NCBI RefSeq assembly: GCF_002443255.2
Contig: NW_019211457.1
Span: 47,725,043-47,789,042, forward strand
DNA from: Varroa destructor
Taxonomy: Eukaryota; Arthropoda; Arachnida; Mesostigmata; Varroidae
DNA length: 64,000 bases
Reading direction: 5' to 3'
Below, piece by piece: positions 1 to 11,040 of this stretch. Position numbers and translations under genes: made by a program. Below the pieces are notes generated by a model. That model ran no database searches. It saw only the letters and a program-made list of their open reading frames with translations, and had not been told where the DNA came from. The number at the start of each line of letters is the position of its first letter. The first letter of the stretch is position 1.

Positions 1-551
1 AAACGAGCTGGCTATTTGGCTTTTTTAGCATTCAAACAAAAAATCCATGAGATGCGAAAAATACTTAGCTATTCTATATGGTCTCACCTGCCTTTAATAT
101 ACGTTATGAATAAGCGGAGAGAGGGAAATATTATAAAGAAGATAATGAAATATATCGCCAATCAAACAGTACCAGCGAGAAGTAGATGGTTGAGGGTGAC
201 AACTCGAGAGCCCGAGAGAAAGGGTAAGTAGAGAAGGAAGTGTAGTAACTAACGCTAATAAGAACTAACACATTCATTAATGGAAAACAGTAAAAGCCGC
301 GAATTTAAATAACCGTTTATTAAGGCCAATCATTTATCATGTACTCGCGATCACTTGATTTAAAAACTTCTAATGATTTTTGCTTTGGCAACGGTCCTAC
401 TTCAAAATACAGTGTAACTAAAGGAACCATCTTACGTCTTGTTTTGGTTCTAAGTACGATGGTCATTATCTCTATGCTGAGCGAGGTCAATATGCTCTAT
501 TATATTTGCACCACATAGGCACCATAGGCACTATGAGCCTATCTTCGATAT
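1..551. other. No recognisable gene; AT-rich flank
   Basis: Nothing here matches a family I know. A 71-codon frame (16-231, plus) ends close to a sequence resembling a splice donor (GGGTAAGT near 210). Its residues are unremarkable, and I do not call it a gene. Confidence 0.4.
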
Positions 552-763
552 ATCCTCATAGCGCAGCACAGCAGCACGATTCTACATATACTATCTTAAC
601 GCAATAGCACAGTCCTAGATCGGCCTTGATGCAGGTAGTGGCACTGTCCTGGATATATGGTCTTAATGCAGATAATAGCACAGTCCCAGATATACGGCTT
701 TAATGCAGACGGCAGCATGTCCTTAAATATACAGTCTTAACGCAGGCAAGAGCACAGCAAATG
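552..763. repeat. Tandem repeat, unit about 37 bp, 4-6 diverged copies
   Basis: Successive units start at about 594 (30 bp, shortened), 624, 661, 698 and 735 (partial). Units 624-660, 661-697 and 698-734 are each exactly 37 bp. They share the pattern CTTAATGCAG, then AGCACAGTCC, then GATATAYGG. A more diverged copy probably precedes them at 552-593. This is a minisatellite-like array. No coding role is visible, and the divergence between copies suggests it is not recent. Confidence 0.8.
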
Positions 764-1539
764 AACGGTCCGGTTTTCTTTCGTCACTCTCAACGTCTCG
801 GCCCAATCATTCGTTCACTACTTGTTCAACAACAACTTTATCCCTAGTACGTGAATAATATAAAGTCCTATGCATCGTCAATCGCACAGCGAAATATAAT
901 AATAGTAGTCTAGTAATAATAGAAGAATATACGTAACATATCTCAAAAAGATAAAACACATAGACCGGTGCCGGTTTTCTGGGCGACTCCCTGTGGCGGT
1001 CGGCAGCGCCATCGGGCCGCCCTCGAGCATCACCTAAATGACTGCGGCACTCTGCACCGATCACTTGCCAAAAACAGCAGGGACGCATGTGATCACGGTT
1101 AAGTAACCAAGTTATTTTCATGAACGCCTAGTACATCGCCCGCTAGACGACAGGCGACGACAGACATGTACACGCATCGTCTGTACCACGTACCTTTGAC
1201 GTGTATCACATACAAGCGCATACGAGTGATTTGACGCTCCCAGAAATGTACTGATGGAGAGCAAGAAAACATAAGCACAACGAGAAACATCTATACAGAA
1301 CTAAACGGATAGCAAGGCGACAGGCGGTCGTTACATAATAGAGAGGCTGAATAACACTTAACATACATATATTCCAAACCAAACGTACTTATTTTGCTTT
1401 GATACCACAATTTCGATTTCATAATAACACAGACATGTGGGAACTATCGATAGACCAACACACCTGCCTTTTTTGATTTTGCTGACACATTCACGTTATT
1501 TTAACGAAATTTTTAATTACGATTTGGCATAACAAATTA

Positions 1540-2400
1540 AATTTCAGTACTGTAACGTCTTGTATCTTTCTTCAGGGCTTGAGCTGTTGTTGACATCAAC
1601 TTTTGATTTCAAAAATCTCCACAGAAATAAATCTCAAGTTGTTTAATTGCACTATCTAGGTCGCCAAATTTGGTCGCCTGAACGGAAATAATTGTTGAAA
1701 ATAATTCTCTTGCTTGCCATGTGGCAATTAAAAACCTTTTGCTGGAACTATATGTCTCTAAGATTCACAGCATCCATTTGAGGCTGAGAAAACTGGGTAA
1801 TTAGGTTCCGATACCGCTCGTGATTGGCTGTTGGAGTTTTCAGAGTGCGTTTTGGAAAAAAGAAGTCCAATTATGCCTTTATCTTAAGATTCGGGGTCAA
1901 ATATTGACAGTTTTGGTATGTATGTTTTTCCCATGAAGCACATATGGTTTTTTGACATTCTATATGTAACAATTTTTGTTGTCATGATGTCAGCAATATT
2001 GACAATTGCTCTGTTTATGAAGATGAAAATAGGCTTCATCACTGAAAATGATTAGTAATGAATCAGTAAACGTATCCGTTCATCTGTCATTGTTTTTGTT
2101 TCTGCAAATAGAGTTGTTAAATCAACTGGATTCTATAAGCATGAATACACAAATTTTTCATGAGAATAGACTACGTGATGCTTTTTGAAATGCTGCATCG
2201 GGAATACGATATCACGATGGTCTTACTGGATTTTCGGTTAAAGTTTAGTGAGTAGTCGTGATTGTTGAACGATCTATACGAACACCTATGGTTTGAGATT
2301 AATAATCGGCCCAGCCTCGTCGGATTTTCGATCACTCTCTTGACAGTTGATGCACTTAAAATATTTTGCCTACGAAAAATTAAACCAATTTACAAATCAC
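1540..2400 (-). pseudogene. Decayed mariner-like (DUF4817-associated) DDE transposase
   Basis: Reading the minus strand from 2400 down, fragments of a Tc1/mariner-superfamily transposase appear in the right order, though the frame shifts. First comes an HTH piece (IFRRQNILSASTVKRVIE, about 2400-2335). A piece resembling the conserved hAYRIQL segment follows near 2120-2150. Next is the first catalytic block IIFSDEAYFHL (SDEAYF at 2026-2043), then ERYRNLITQF near 1790-1815. The second block FQQ has the expected Asp replaced, and the terminal block DLFLWRFLKSKVDVNN lies at 1587-1634. In this family the last block normally reads like SCDLTPxDFFLWG; here stops and an Asn replace key positions. Catalysis would need three acidic residues, and at least two are gone. 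No terminal inverted repeats were found by eye. The family call is from memory of the motif order; an exact subfamily is not claimed. Confidence 0.8.
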
Positions 2401-2797
2401 AATTTTTGAAATACTGTTTAACATTAAGAAGGTAATGTCGTGTCGAACATCAGTTTATTCATTATGATTATTATTTTGATATAACTGATAATAGCGGATT
2501 GTCTTCTTCCTAATTGTTATAATGGTTTGACAGTAAAAGCACAGCAGTAGTAATGATAGTGAATATTTATTTTCCGCTTTTGTCAGTGCCCGTTATACAA
2601 CATAAATATTACACGATAATGATCAAGCAAAGGACATATAAAATTTTATGCAGAAAAAAATATCAAGTTTCTGAAGCTCTTCCAGATTTTTAGTACCTGT
2701 TATTCCGCTGCTGTTCACGGATTTTGCCGCGGATTATGTAAAGAGTTAAGTTGTTACGAGCAAAGAAACATGTGCGGGTGCACTTGAAGCAAGAATA

Positions 2798-2863
2798 AAG
2801 TGCACAGTAGCACGCAAGTTGTCGTGGTGTCATGCACAACAACTTGCGTGGCACTTTGCCAAG
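2798..2863. repeat. Imperfect inverted repeat with perfect 12-bp core
   Basis: The arm CACGCAAGTTGT (2811-2822) is matched by its exact reverse complement ACAACTTGCGTG (2839-2850) around a 16-nt loop. Outside the core, AAAGTGC (left) and GCACTTT (right) also pair after a small bulge. Further out, GCACTTG-AAGC pairs roughly with the sequence at 2860-2869. The structure could fold as a hairpin in RNA or DNA. It may be the end of a small non-autonomous element, but no target duplication is evident. Confidence 0.7.
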
Positions 2864-5800
2864 TGCTTCCGAATCCTATTGGCGATTTGCCACTCATCAT
2901 AATTTTACAAACTTGAAAGCGTGTCTACATACATATTTTATATTTACATTTTTACGGTTAATAAATTATTTATAATTAATAAAGCTCTTTCTACATTGCG
3001 ATGCGGCGGATAGCAACTATAAAACCCGCAATACTATTTTTCCCCTTTCTATGAAAGGTCAAATGAAAATAATTATAGGCCTATTGTTTAACCGTTTGTC
3101 GAGTGCACACTTTTTGAGAAGTTGTAAATTGATATTTTTAATATTTTAACAAGACAAGCGGCAATAGGGTTTTACCAAGAGAAAGTCCGCCGCACAGTTT
3201 ATATAGCTAGATTGACATTAACAACAAGGATGTTTCGAATTTGGCACACGTTGATTCTTCTAAAGCCTGTAAAATGAATTATTTTTGTGCGAAATACCAA
3301 CAGTGATATTTGTACTCCGCTGACAATTAGGGACGTCGTCCCTTATCTTTACGCAATTCGCAAATGTCGTCGCTATATTCTTAGCTATAGTCCTCTTTAC
3401 TATAGAGATAGTACCTTTTTTAAAAAGATCATAGTATTTTTGCGCAGATGCTTACATTAAATTTGAGCACGCAACTTATGCAAAAACTAAATTATAATAC
3501 CAGTATCGTTACTCTTTCAGTGACCAACGTGACAGCGACTGGTTTGTAGGGTGCGAGTCGATGATTAAAAATCAGTTTGGATTGAACTGCTGAAGAAAAC
3601 GAGACGGTGACAAGAAGACTAATTAGAGAAGCGGAAAGAGAAACAGAAAGAGGTGAATCAGCAACAAGAGACAAACTTGATTCGAGTAAGCTAAAAAGAT
3701 GGTACTTGTCTTGGTGGTACATCTTGTCGAAGAGTCGGCAATGCTGGGAGTAAGTTGTGCCAAGGATTCGCCACTTACGAGGCACTCGAATAGTGCAAAA
3801 TTTTTTTTACCTTAACGTCGATGATCATTTACCATCCCAAAAGCGTGGTTTGTTCGACGACAACAATCCAAGTTATGAGTCCCTCTGATGGTGCAGTGGA
3901 AGCGAATTGGCCTGCTAAACTTAGGGACACATGACGTGATTTAGGTTAGAAATCGATCGCAAACACAATTCGTCAAGTACTTGAAACCAGCAATCCGATA
4001 CAGTACTTAATGGCAGTACCAAACGTAAAACTTGAAACATTAGCCCAAGTGATAAGCCGTAGTTTTTGGCGGTACTAAATAACATAAAACCGATACAACC
4101 GATCTAGAGGTTTTAACCTTTAAATTTGTGTGCTGCTTTACTTCTCTGCAATATTTAACTGTTAACCGAACATCAGCTTCCAAAAATTGGCACGAAGACA
4201 GTTTTATGAATAACTTATTATGCCCACGCAAGTTTTTGCTATATGCGCATAAATGCTTTTAATAGTTAAAGCCAATGTACCTCTGAAATTCTCCAAAGGA
4301 GTTGTTTATTCCATATTCTATACTGTATACATACAAAATAGAATCTGTATATATTCGTTAGTCATTAACATGATACTGATATCCCTTCTGAACTGCGATA
4401 TAAATAGCAAGGTAATATCGGCAATGTTCTCAAATAATACGATTAATTTCTGGAATATCAGATGGCGTATCTTACATTATCATAAATACTCTTGATATTT
4501 ATTCATTCCAATTGTTCGAAGTTACAGTAACATCAAGGTTGTAGTTTACCTCATAATGGATGAAGAAACTAAATCAGCAGTTTTGGTATTTAATGCAATG
4601 TTCCGTTCCTCAGTGGTCAAAACACCGAAATTTTACACAAGTATTCACAAGAATTTGCTCACATCTATTTGCTATAAAGTTTGGAAGCGATGAAACATAT
4701 GCCATACAGACTTAGTATGAAGGTATTGATTAAATGTTAAGTCGAGCTAAGCACTATATATATATTTATGTGTAAAGTACCAATAGTGAATTTGGGTGAG
4801 GGTAGATATGTGAATGCTCAATAGACATTTAAGGTCAAACAATAATTCTAGTTATTTTAATATCCGTCAAAATAGTATATGGTCAATCCTGTTATCGGTA
4901 AAAGCTAGATCAAAGATAAATGACTTGTTTTCTTCCCGAATTACCTGAATATCAACAAGATAGGTCTATTAATTAATTTCCGAAAAAGCAATGCATTAAT
5001 ATTAGAACATACTTTATATAATGCAATGAAAATGGCACTGCTGAATAATATTAATGATAGTACGTTACGTTTTGATAGCTTGTAGTTAGTGGTTCAATTA
5101 TTCTGTTGTAAATCTTGGTAATAGTGATGAAAGCGAAGTGTAATCTTTTAACTACGCAACTGCTTTGAATAAATGAGTAGTTCATTTGATATATTCGAAA
5201 AACAGGTTTCGTAGACAAGCAATTCATTCATTTCGCAGTCGACCCACATATCGGCTTTTCGAATTTATAAGCTAAACAGTCATGAAAGTAAAAAAAATTA
5301 AGCACTGGCTTTCAATTTCTTTTAATATCGAATATAAAATTTCGTATCAACAATGTATAAAAAATAACAAACAACGTAATTGCTAATAAATTTGAAACCA
5401 CAGCGTGCTCGTGTATTAAGTTCAGCCTAAAAATTTTCAATCAGTTACATAAAATTTGACCGTGTTAGGCAAGTTAGTAGCAGTCAATGCAAGCAACGAA
5501 GGCTTTACCGACAAAAGCAAAGGGAAAGGTTTACTGTAAAAGCTAATGGTATCGTTCCTTAGGAGACAGAATTTTTTTTAACAAGAGCAAGCTACAAAAT
5601 GTCTACCTTTGGTATTCGCAGGCATAGTGTGGTTGCTTGACCTTACCAAAAATAACTGTTTGCCCGAACCGCTTTCATATTATTTTAGTAAGCTGGAGGA
5701 ATGTTATTTTGGTATTTGAATATTGTCGCCAAAATTGCATTATGGCAATACCTGGAACATGTTTTGACATTCAGTGCTTACCCGCAAGTAGAACTTGTTA

Positions 5801-6397
5801 TTTCGGTTCTAGAGTTTTGAAGCTAACGAAGCAACTCCAATCCTAACCTTGGGCCTTAATGAAATTCAAAATTAGGATTAGCATTACCCTTAGTAAATAT
5901 TGGCGATTAGATATATGAAAATGCTGCAGTATAATTACTGCCACATAATTATATATTTGATAGTTTGGGTATGTAGCACACCTCAAACTCGAAGGGTTTT
6001 TTATTTTTTTACACTAGTATCTGAAGCACTCATGTTTCCATTTATATCGCATTATATAATGGTATGAGTGCCAGCAACAACTTTGTAGTAGATTGACTGC
6101 GGTCTTGCACAACGTCCCCTCCGAGCTGTGTTCTGGCGGGGAGTTCCCTATTTTTTGTTTCTCACTATGAGCTAATTAGGTTGTGATAATAACACATTAC
6201 GTATCCATAGGTTGCCACCAATGCAATATATTAAACAATTTCGGTTAGCAATACATGTATTTTTTTCTCAGAATAAACGCCCAAGCACTACACAAACAAA
6301 AAAAGCTCGTGCAACTTTCCAATATGTAAAAGTCACAGGGTCAATTCTCTTAAACAAATTTGGAGATCAAAAATAAATTCTGTTTTTGTCATTTATT

Positions 6398-6435
6398 TAT
6401 GGAAAAGTGCCACCCCCAGGTAGCACTTTTCCGTA
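6398..6435. repeat. Hairpin with perfect 10-bp stem
   Basis: GGAAAAGTGC (6401-6410) and GCACTTTTCC (6423-6432) are exact reverse complements separated by 12 nt. The stem extends by a wobble and two more pairs on the outer side (6398-6400 with 6433-6435). No T-run follows that would make it a terminator, and no gene is adjacent. Function unknown. Confidence 0.75.
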
Positions 6436-8399
6436 AACGAATGTGTGTGTAGTGCTGATTATTTTTCTTGATGAAAAATGCTAGAATGATCAAAGAGATG
6501 GCATGTATGATGGAAAATACAATTGTCAAGTTATATGCGTAGATGATAAGTGCATGTAGTAAGTTTCATATGGCTCCTTTGGGCGAATGCGCAGGATACA
6601 AAGGCTGTCGCTCCGGACGTACCCTTCTAAAGCATTTATCATTAGGCATCACAAAAGTGCCATTGCGGAACGGATGCGTTTTCACCTAGAGGGGCATGCA
6701 ACCCTCCTATTTAAAATTAACAAAGTGGAACTGCATTTCTCTCGTATTCACCGTTTAGTATGAGAGGCTTAGACACTATATTTGACGTCCCTATTTGGGC
6801 AGACAGCACATCGTGGTGAATTATAACTGACCCTTGTAGATTTCTAGGTAACAAAGAACACTCGTATCACACTTTATTAATTCTTTCGACACCGTCAACC
6901 TGGTAAAACAACAGCCTGTGACAGTCGGGCACTCTGCGAATAGCTCACGTGTTTCGATCTCGTTTGTGTTACCAAACAATGGGCTACAAACCGAAGTATT
7001 TTCTTTTTGAAGCCTTTATTACACTATGATTATCCTATATACCGAAATTAGAACAAAAGTAATTACACAAGCGGCGTTTATATACCTGTGAAGAACAAGT
7101 GCTTGTTGTACGAAGTTCAGACAGGTTCCAGTTGACTTTTTCACACGCAATAATGCAAGGCACCGACTTTATTTGTATATCCCTTTTTCCTTTGAAGTCG
7201 ACCTCTGAAGCCAACAAGGATATACTAGTTCTGCAATGTGTTTCGGCTTAGCTAGGCTCTTCTGGTTCAATCATCCAGTAACTAGAGCGGGGGTTTTAAT
7301 TTAGAGCTTAAGCTTACTTTCCTTAAACAGGTCTTAACTATTCCTGTCTGAGTTAAGCACATAAAGACTAGTTTCGAGAGTATAAACACTACACTTACTA
7401 TAACTGACTGGTGCGTTTTCTTTGTTTGGGATAACTCTGCAGAGCAACGTCTGTGGATAATATAGCTCTCCTTGTGTCTTCCTTCACCTGACAGCAGATG
7501 ACGTGTCTGCAGGCAACAAGCATCGTTGAATCCATAATTTTGTTGCAAATTAGACCACTGATAGTATCTGAGCTAGTATCGGCTATGCTGACGTATTCAG
7601 AAATGCTCTGTGTGAATCAGATGATAAGTGTGCTTCCAGGCAGTTTTACGAATGACGCAAATGGAGAAAATCCATACTGGCGAATATACTAGTGGCCATC
7701 GTTTATTGATTCCAAAACGGTAAGTGGATTTCTGGCAAGTGGCTGATTGTCAAGCAGTGCTGCTTATTCTTACAATAGCCGAACAGCAGAATCGCACCTT
7801 CTATCTAAAACACCCGATAGATCTAAAGACTAAAACTGTAGCAAGTACAGAGAAAAGTTGATCTCTCAAATAGCTCGTGAAATGCAAGATTTTAATTCTA
7901 ATAGAAAGCTTTGCGTTGTATGTGATAACGGCAAACAGCTGATTGGCCTGAGATCGGAATAAGCAAAAACTCTCGAGCAGATTTCGCACTACGAGAAGAA
8001 GGGGTAAGGGAAAAGAAGAAAAACACTGCTGACCATTTTAGAAACGAACCGCATGTACGCGGCTCTTACAGATGGAAAAATAGACATAATTAATACGGAA
8101 AAGGGTTCACTGAAATAGCCCAATACAGCATCTTGCAACCCAGCCTTCGAAATCCACAACATCGCTGCGGTTAAAAGGCGGCATGCTCTGAGAGATTAAT
8201 GCGCATCCTTTGAGTCCGCTGCCATGGTAACCGTAAATATGCGGCTACCGCTAGTTTAAATTCCGGAGTGGCGAGTGGTCGCTAGGGCCTATTGTTACCA
8301 TGCTTTTTATAGGTCTGTTGAAAAAAACCTAAATAAGTCCAGTAGGACCTGTCTGAAGCGATGACTAATGGCTTAAGAACTAAGTGTAGAAAATATCAA

Positions 8400-11040
8400 T
8401 GCGAAGGAGGTACCAAAGACTAACGATGATATAAGGTCAATAACAGAGGAGCCCAAAAATATGGCGGATATCCTGATGGAGGAAAGAGAAGGACGCAAAG
8501 CCATATAGAGAGGAGAAAAACAAAAGGTATAAATAGAGAGCCAAAGAGGATAGGTAATAGTGTCTTACAATCAGTCTCGCAAACGAAGAAGAAGCCTAAG
8601 AAAAATAAATTCGAGATCTAGGAGGTTGAAAAGAACAAGCAAGAGGAAATGGAGATCTACTGTTAAAAATAAAGGAAGTTTAGGCCCAGGTTAACGAAGC
8701 GTTAATCCATGACACTAGACGTACGGCTAACCTGAACGTTGGAGTCAAAGCGCATAGCACAATTAACGAAATTCGATGCAATACCATTATTCCAAAAGAA
8801 TAAACTCATAGCGGTTAAAGTAAAAAAGCTCAAGTTAAAATCTAGCTTGATGATTTTCAAGGTTCTACAAATTAATGACATTGTTGGGTAAGTGGAACGA
8901 GTTCCTGGGCACGCGACTGTCCCAAACATTAGATCCGGCAGCAAGCGTTACCATCAATGTTCAACAAAACCACAGGGCAAAGATGAAATGTTTCATGTCT
9001 AGGGGTGAGCGCGACGTCACCAACATGATGACTTCTCACGGACACCGGCACCTTGTAAGAGGTAAAAAGTGAAAACAACGAGCCGCCAGCTGTTAATGCT
9101 GAAAATAATAGTTGATGAACTTTAAGTTAATTTCCATAGATCTCAAGAAGCATTCAATTTCTTGGAGAACAATATGCTAGATAAATTTTTCTTCTAACTG
9201 GAGTGGCTGATCGATAACGACAAAGATCGACAAAATGTTTCAAGTTTTACGACCGACACCGCCCTTTTGGCATGCCACCGGACGGTTGACTTCCAGCATG
9301 AAACGAGGTGTGTTTATGTCCAGAAGACAATGATTGGGGCACTTATTAAAATCGTAGAGAGGTTACTGTTGAGAAGACTGGAAGAGGTGACGACTTCGTT
9401 TATTTAAGGGGGTAATAATGTAATGCATACCTGCACTTGTAGTTACACTTGTACACGTGCAATGTATCTGAAATGAGGTGAGGATGAACGATGCGAAAAA
9501 CGAGGAATTTTTTCATGCTCAGTAAAAGAGCAGGCGTGGGTGACACAAAGGATATGAGTTTCTACACGAAAAATGATAAGTACGATCTGATATATTAGGT
9601 CAGTAGTGGCCTGACGAAAACGAAAGTAATATCTTCTAGAAGAAAAAGCGTACTAACTTAATGTAACTAACGTAAATCGGAAGAAAGTGCATGGATAATA
9701 CTTTGCTACGAAGTCGGGCGCATGAACCTCATAGTTCCCATAGCAGTGATTTAGGAGTGTCAAGAGCTGAAAATTGTGAGGCACTTTTGGATGCAGTTAG
9801 TTAAAGAAGAATAAGTCTCTGTATCTTTTTCCTACTCTTTTTTAGAGCTTTTTGACACTTCGTACCTAAAACAGGACGTCTGCTATGTGCTTTAACAGCC
9901 ACTTAGACAGAGCATCTAGCATTACATAGGGTGGTTTAAACGGCTCTACTGTCGAAGGGATTGCATTAGTTCATTAGGGTTACTTACATATCCACATCGC
10001 TTAGCACAGGGTTCTTCTTAACAGGGTTGCAGTTTTTAGACTCAACCGCGATGACAACAACGGAGACCCCGGTTGAGCTGCAAATTGAAGAAGATTTAGA
10101 GACCGACCGAAGATCACAACGATGCTTCCAGCACCAAAAGGCGGACTGTGGATATCTTTTGTAAAGTGGAAAGGGCCGTTTTTGCACTATTTGTCTGCCT
10201 TTCTTGCCTATTAAACGATAAGGTGACCAAGAAAACTAGAGACATGTCGGTCAGCATTCGGGCTACAGTGAGGCATTCGTCAAACTGGCCGTATCAGTGA
10301 CACTAAGAATCCTAGAGGACAAGCACGAAAACGCCGAATACCAAGTCAAAGGTAAAACTACCACTTAGATCCTGAATCTGGTGGCTCAAAAAACTAGTTA
10401 AAATTTGAACAATCGCAAGAAAAATGCTTAAAGTACAATGTGAGGAGAACTAACAGCTTACGCTTTTTTCACAGAAGCTTAAGGACACGGTTGCGGCACT
10501 ATAACAACAACTCGCAAAAGTAGGCAAAAGCAAGCACAACTCTATCTTTCCCTAGAGTAAAGTAGAAAAGCCTCAACAGATTGTTATAGAGGTAATATAC
10601 CTACCACAAAACAGTCCGCAGTGCTCTGCTTTACCTGTTTTAACCACTTAGACTGGGAGCAAGAGGTAGGTCTTAAACTTATTGCGCCAGAAAAGCGACC
10701 CTATTTTTGTCAACCTGATTATGAGCAGCTGGCCCATAAATATGCACAGAAATTCGATTTCAACATAAGACGACATGCTTCATGCAGAAAACACTAGCAC
10801 AGTGGTCGTCACTTAGGACTCTAAAAAAGACAAAGCTCTGATATGAATCTTGGAGGAGGATGACAGCAAAGGTACGTTTCCTCAGCGTTCGTGAGTTCCT
10901 TTTTAGGCTTAGCTGAATGGGAGGAAACCGCAACTGGGTTGTTCCAGACCCTTCACAAAGTGTCATAACACTTCCACGCCATAACGGTTTCAGCTTCCAC
11001 CGCTTGATCCGTAAGACCGTATAAATTACCTGACACTTGC
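8400..11040 (+). mobile_element. Probable 5' part (ORF1-like) of a decayed non-LTR retrotransposon
   Basis: This block has a higher G+A content than its surroundings. Around 8450-8660 it encodes fragments rich in Lys, Glu and Arg, broken by stops, which would suit the coiled-coil, basic ORF1 of a LINE. It lies directly upstream, on the same strand, of the endonuclease/reverse-transcriptase relic at 11.04-13.03 kb. No zinc knuckle or diagnostic ORF1 motif was found, so the assignment rests mainly on position. The true 5' end is not visible; 8.04-8.40 kb may be part of its leader. Confidence 0.3.
10561..10797 (+). pseudogene. 78-codon open stretch resembling the second zinc finger of a LIM domain
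   Basis: A stop-bounded frame runs from just after TAA at 10558 to TAG at 10795. Residues 23-57 read as a CFTCFNHL segment, then about 20 residues, then RPYFCQPDYEQL. The pattern is C-x2-C-x2-H-x20-C-x2-D, the spacing of the second half of a LIM domain, where the final ligand is often Asp in a YCxxDY context. The first half of a LIM domain is absent upstream, and one usual Cys is His. The stretch sits inside the presumed LINE, so this may be coincidence or a captured fragment. There is no ATG and no convincing splice site. Low confidence in any function. Confidence 0.25.

Larger units (their letters stand above)
2401..7990. other. Long AT-rich stretch without recognisable genes
   Basis: Apart from the two hairpins listed separately, I recognise nothing here. 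Short open frames (for example 3492-3785 minus, 4253-4495 plus, 7282-7548 minus) have no motif, signal peptide or convincing splice context that I can support. Confidence 0.45.
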
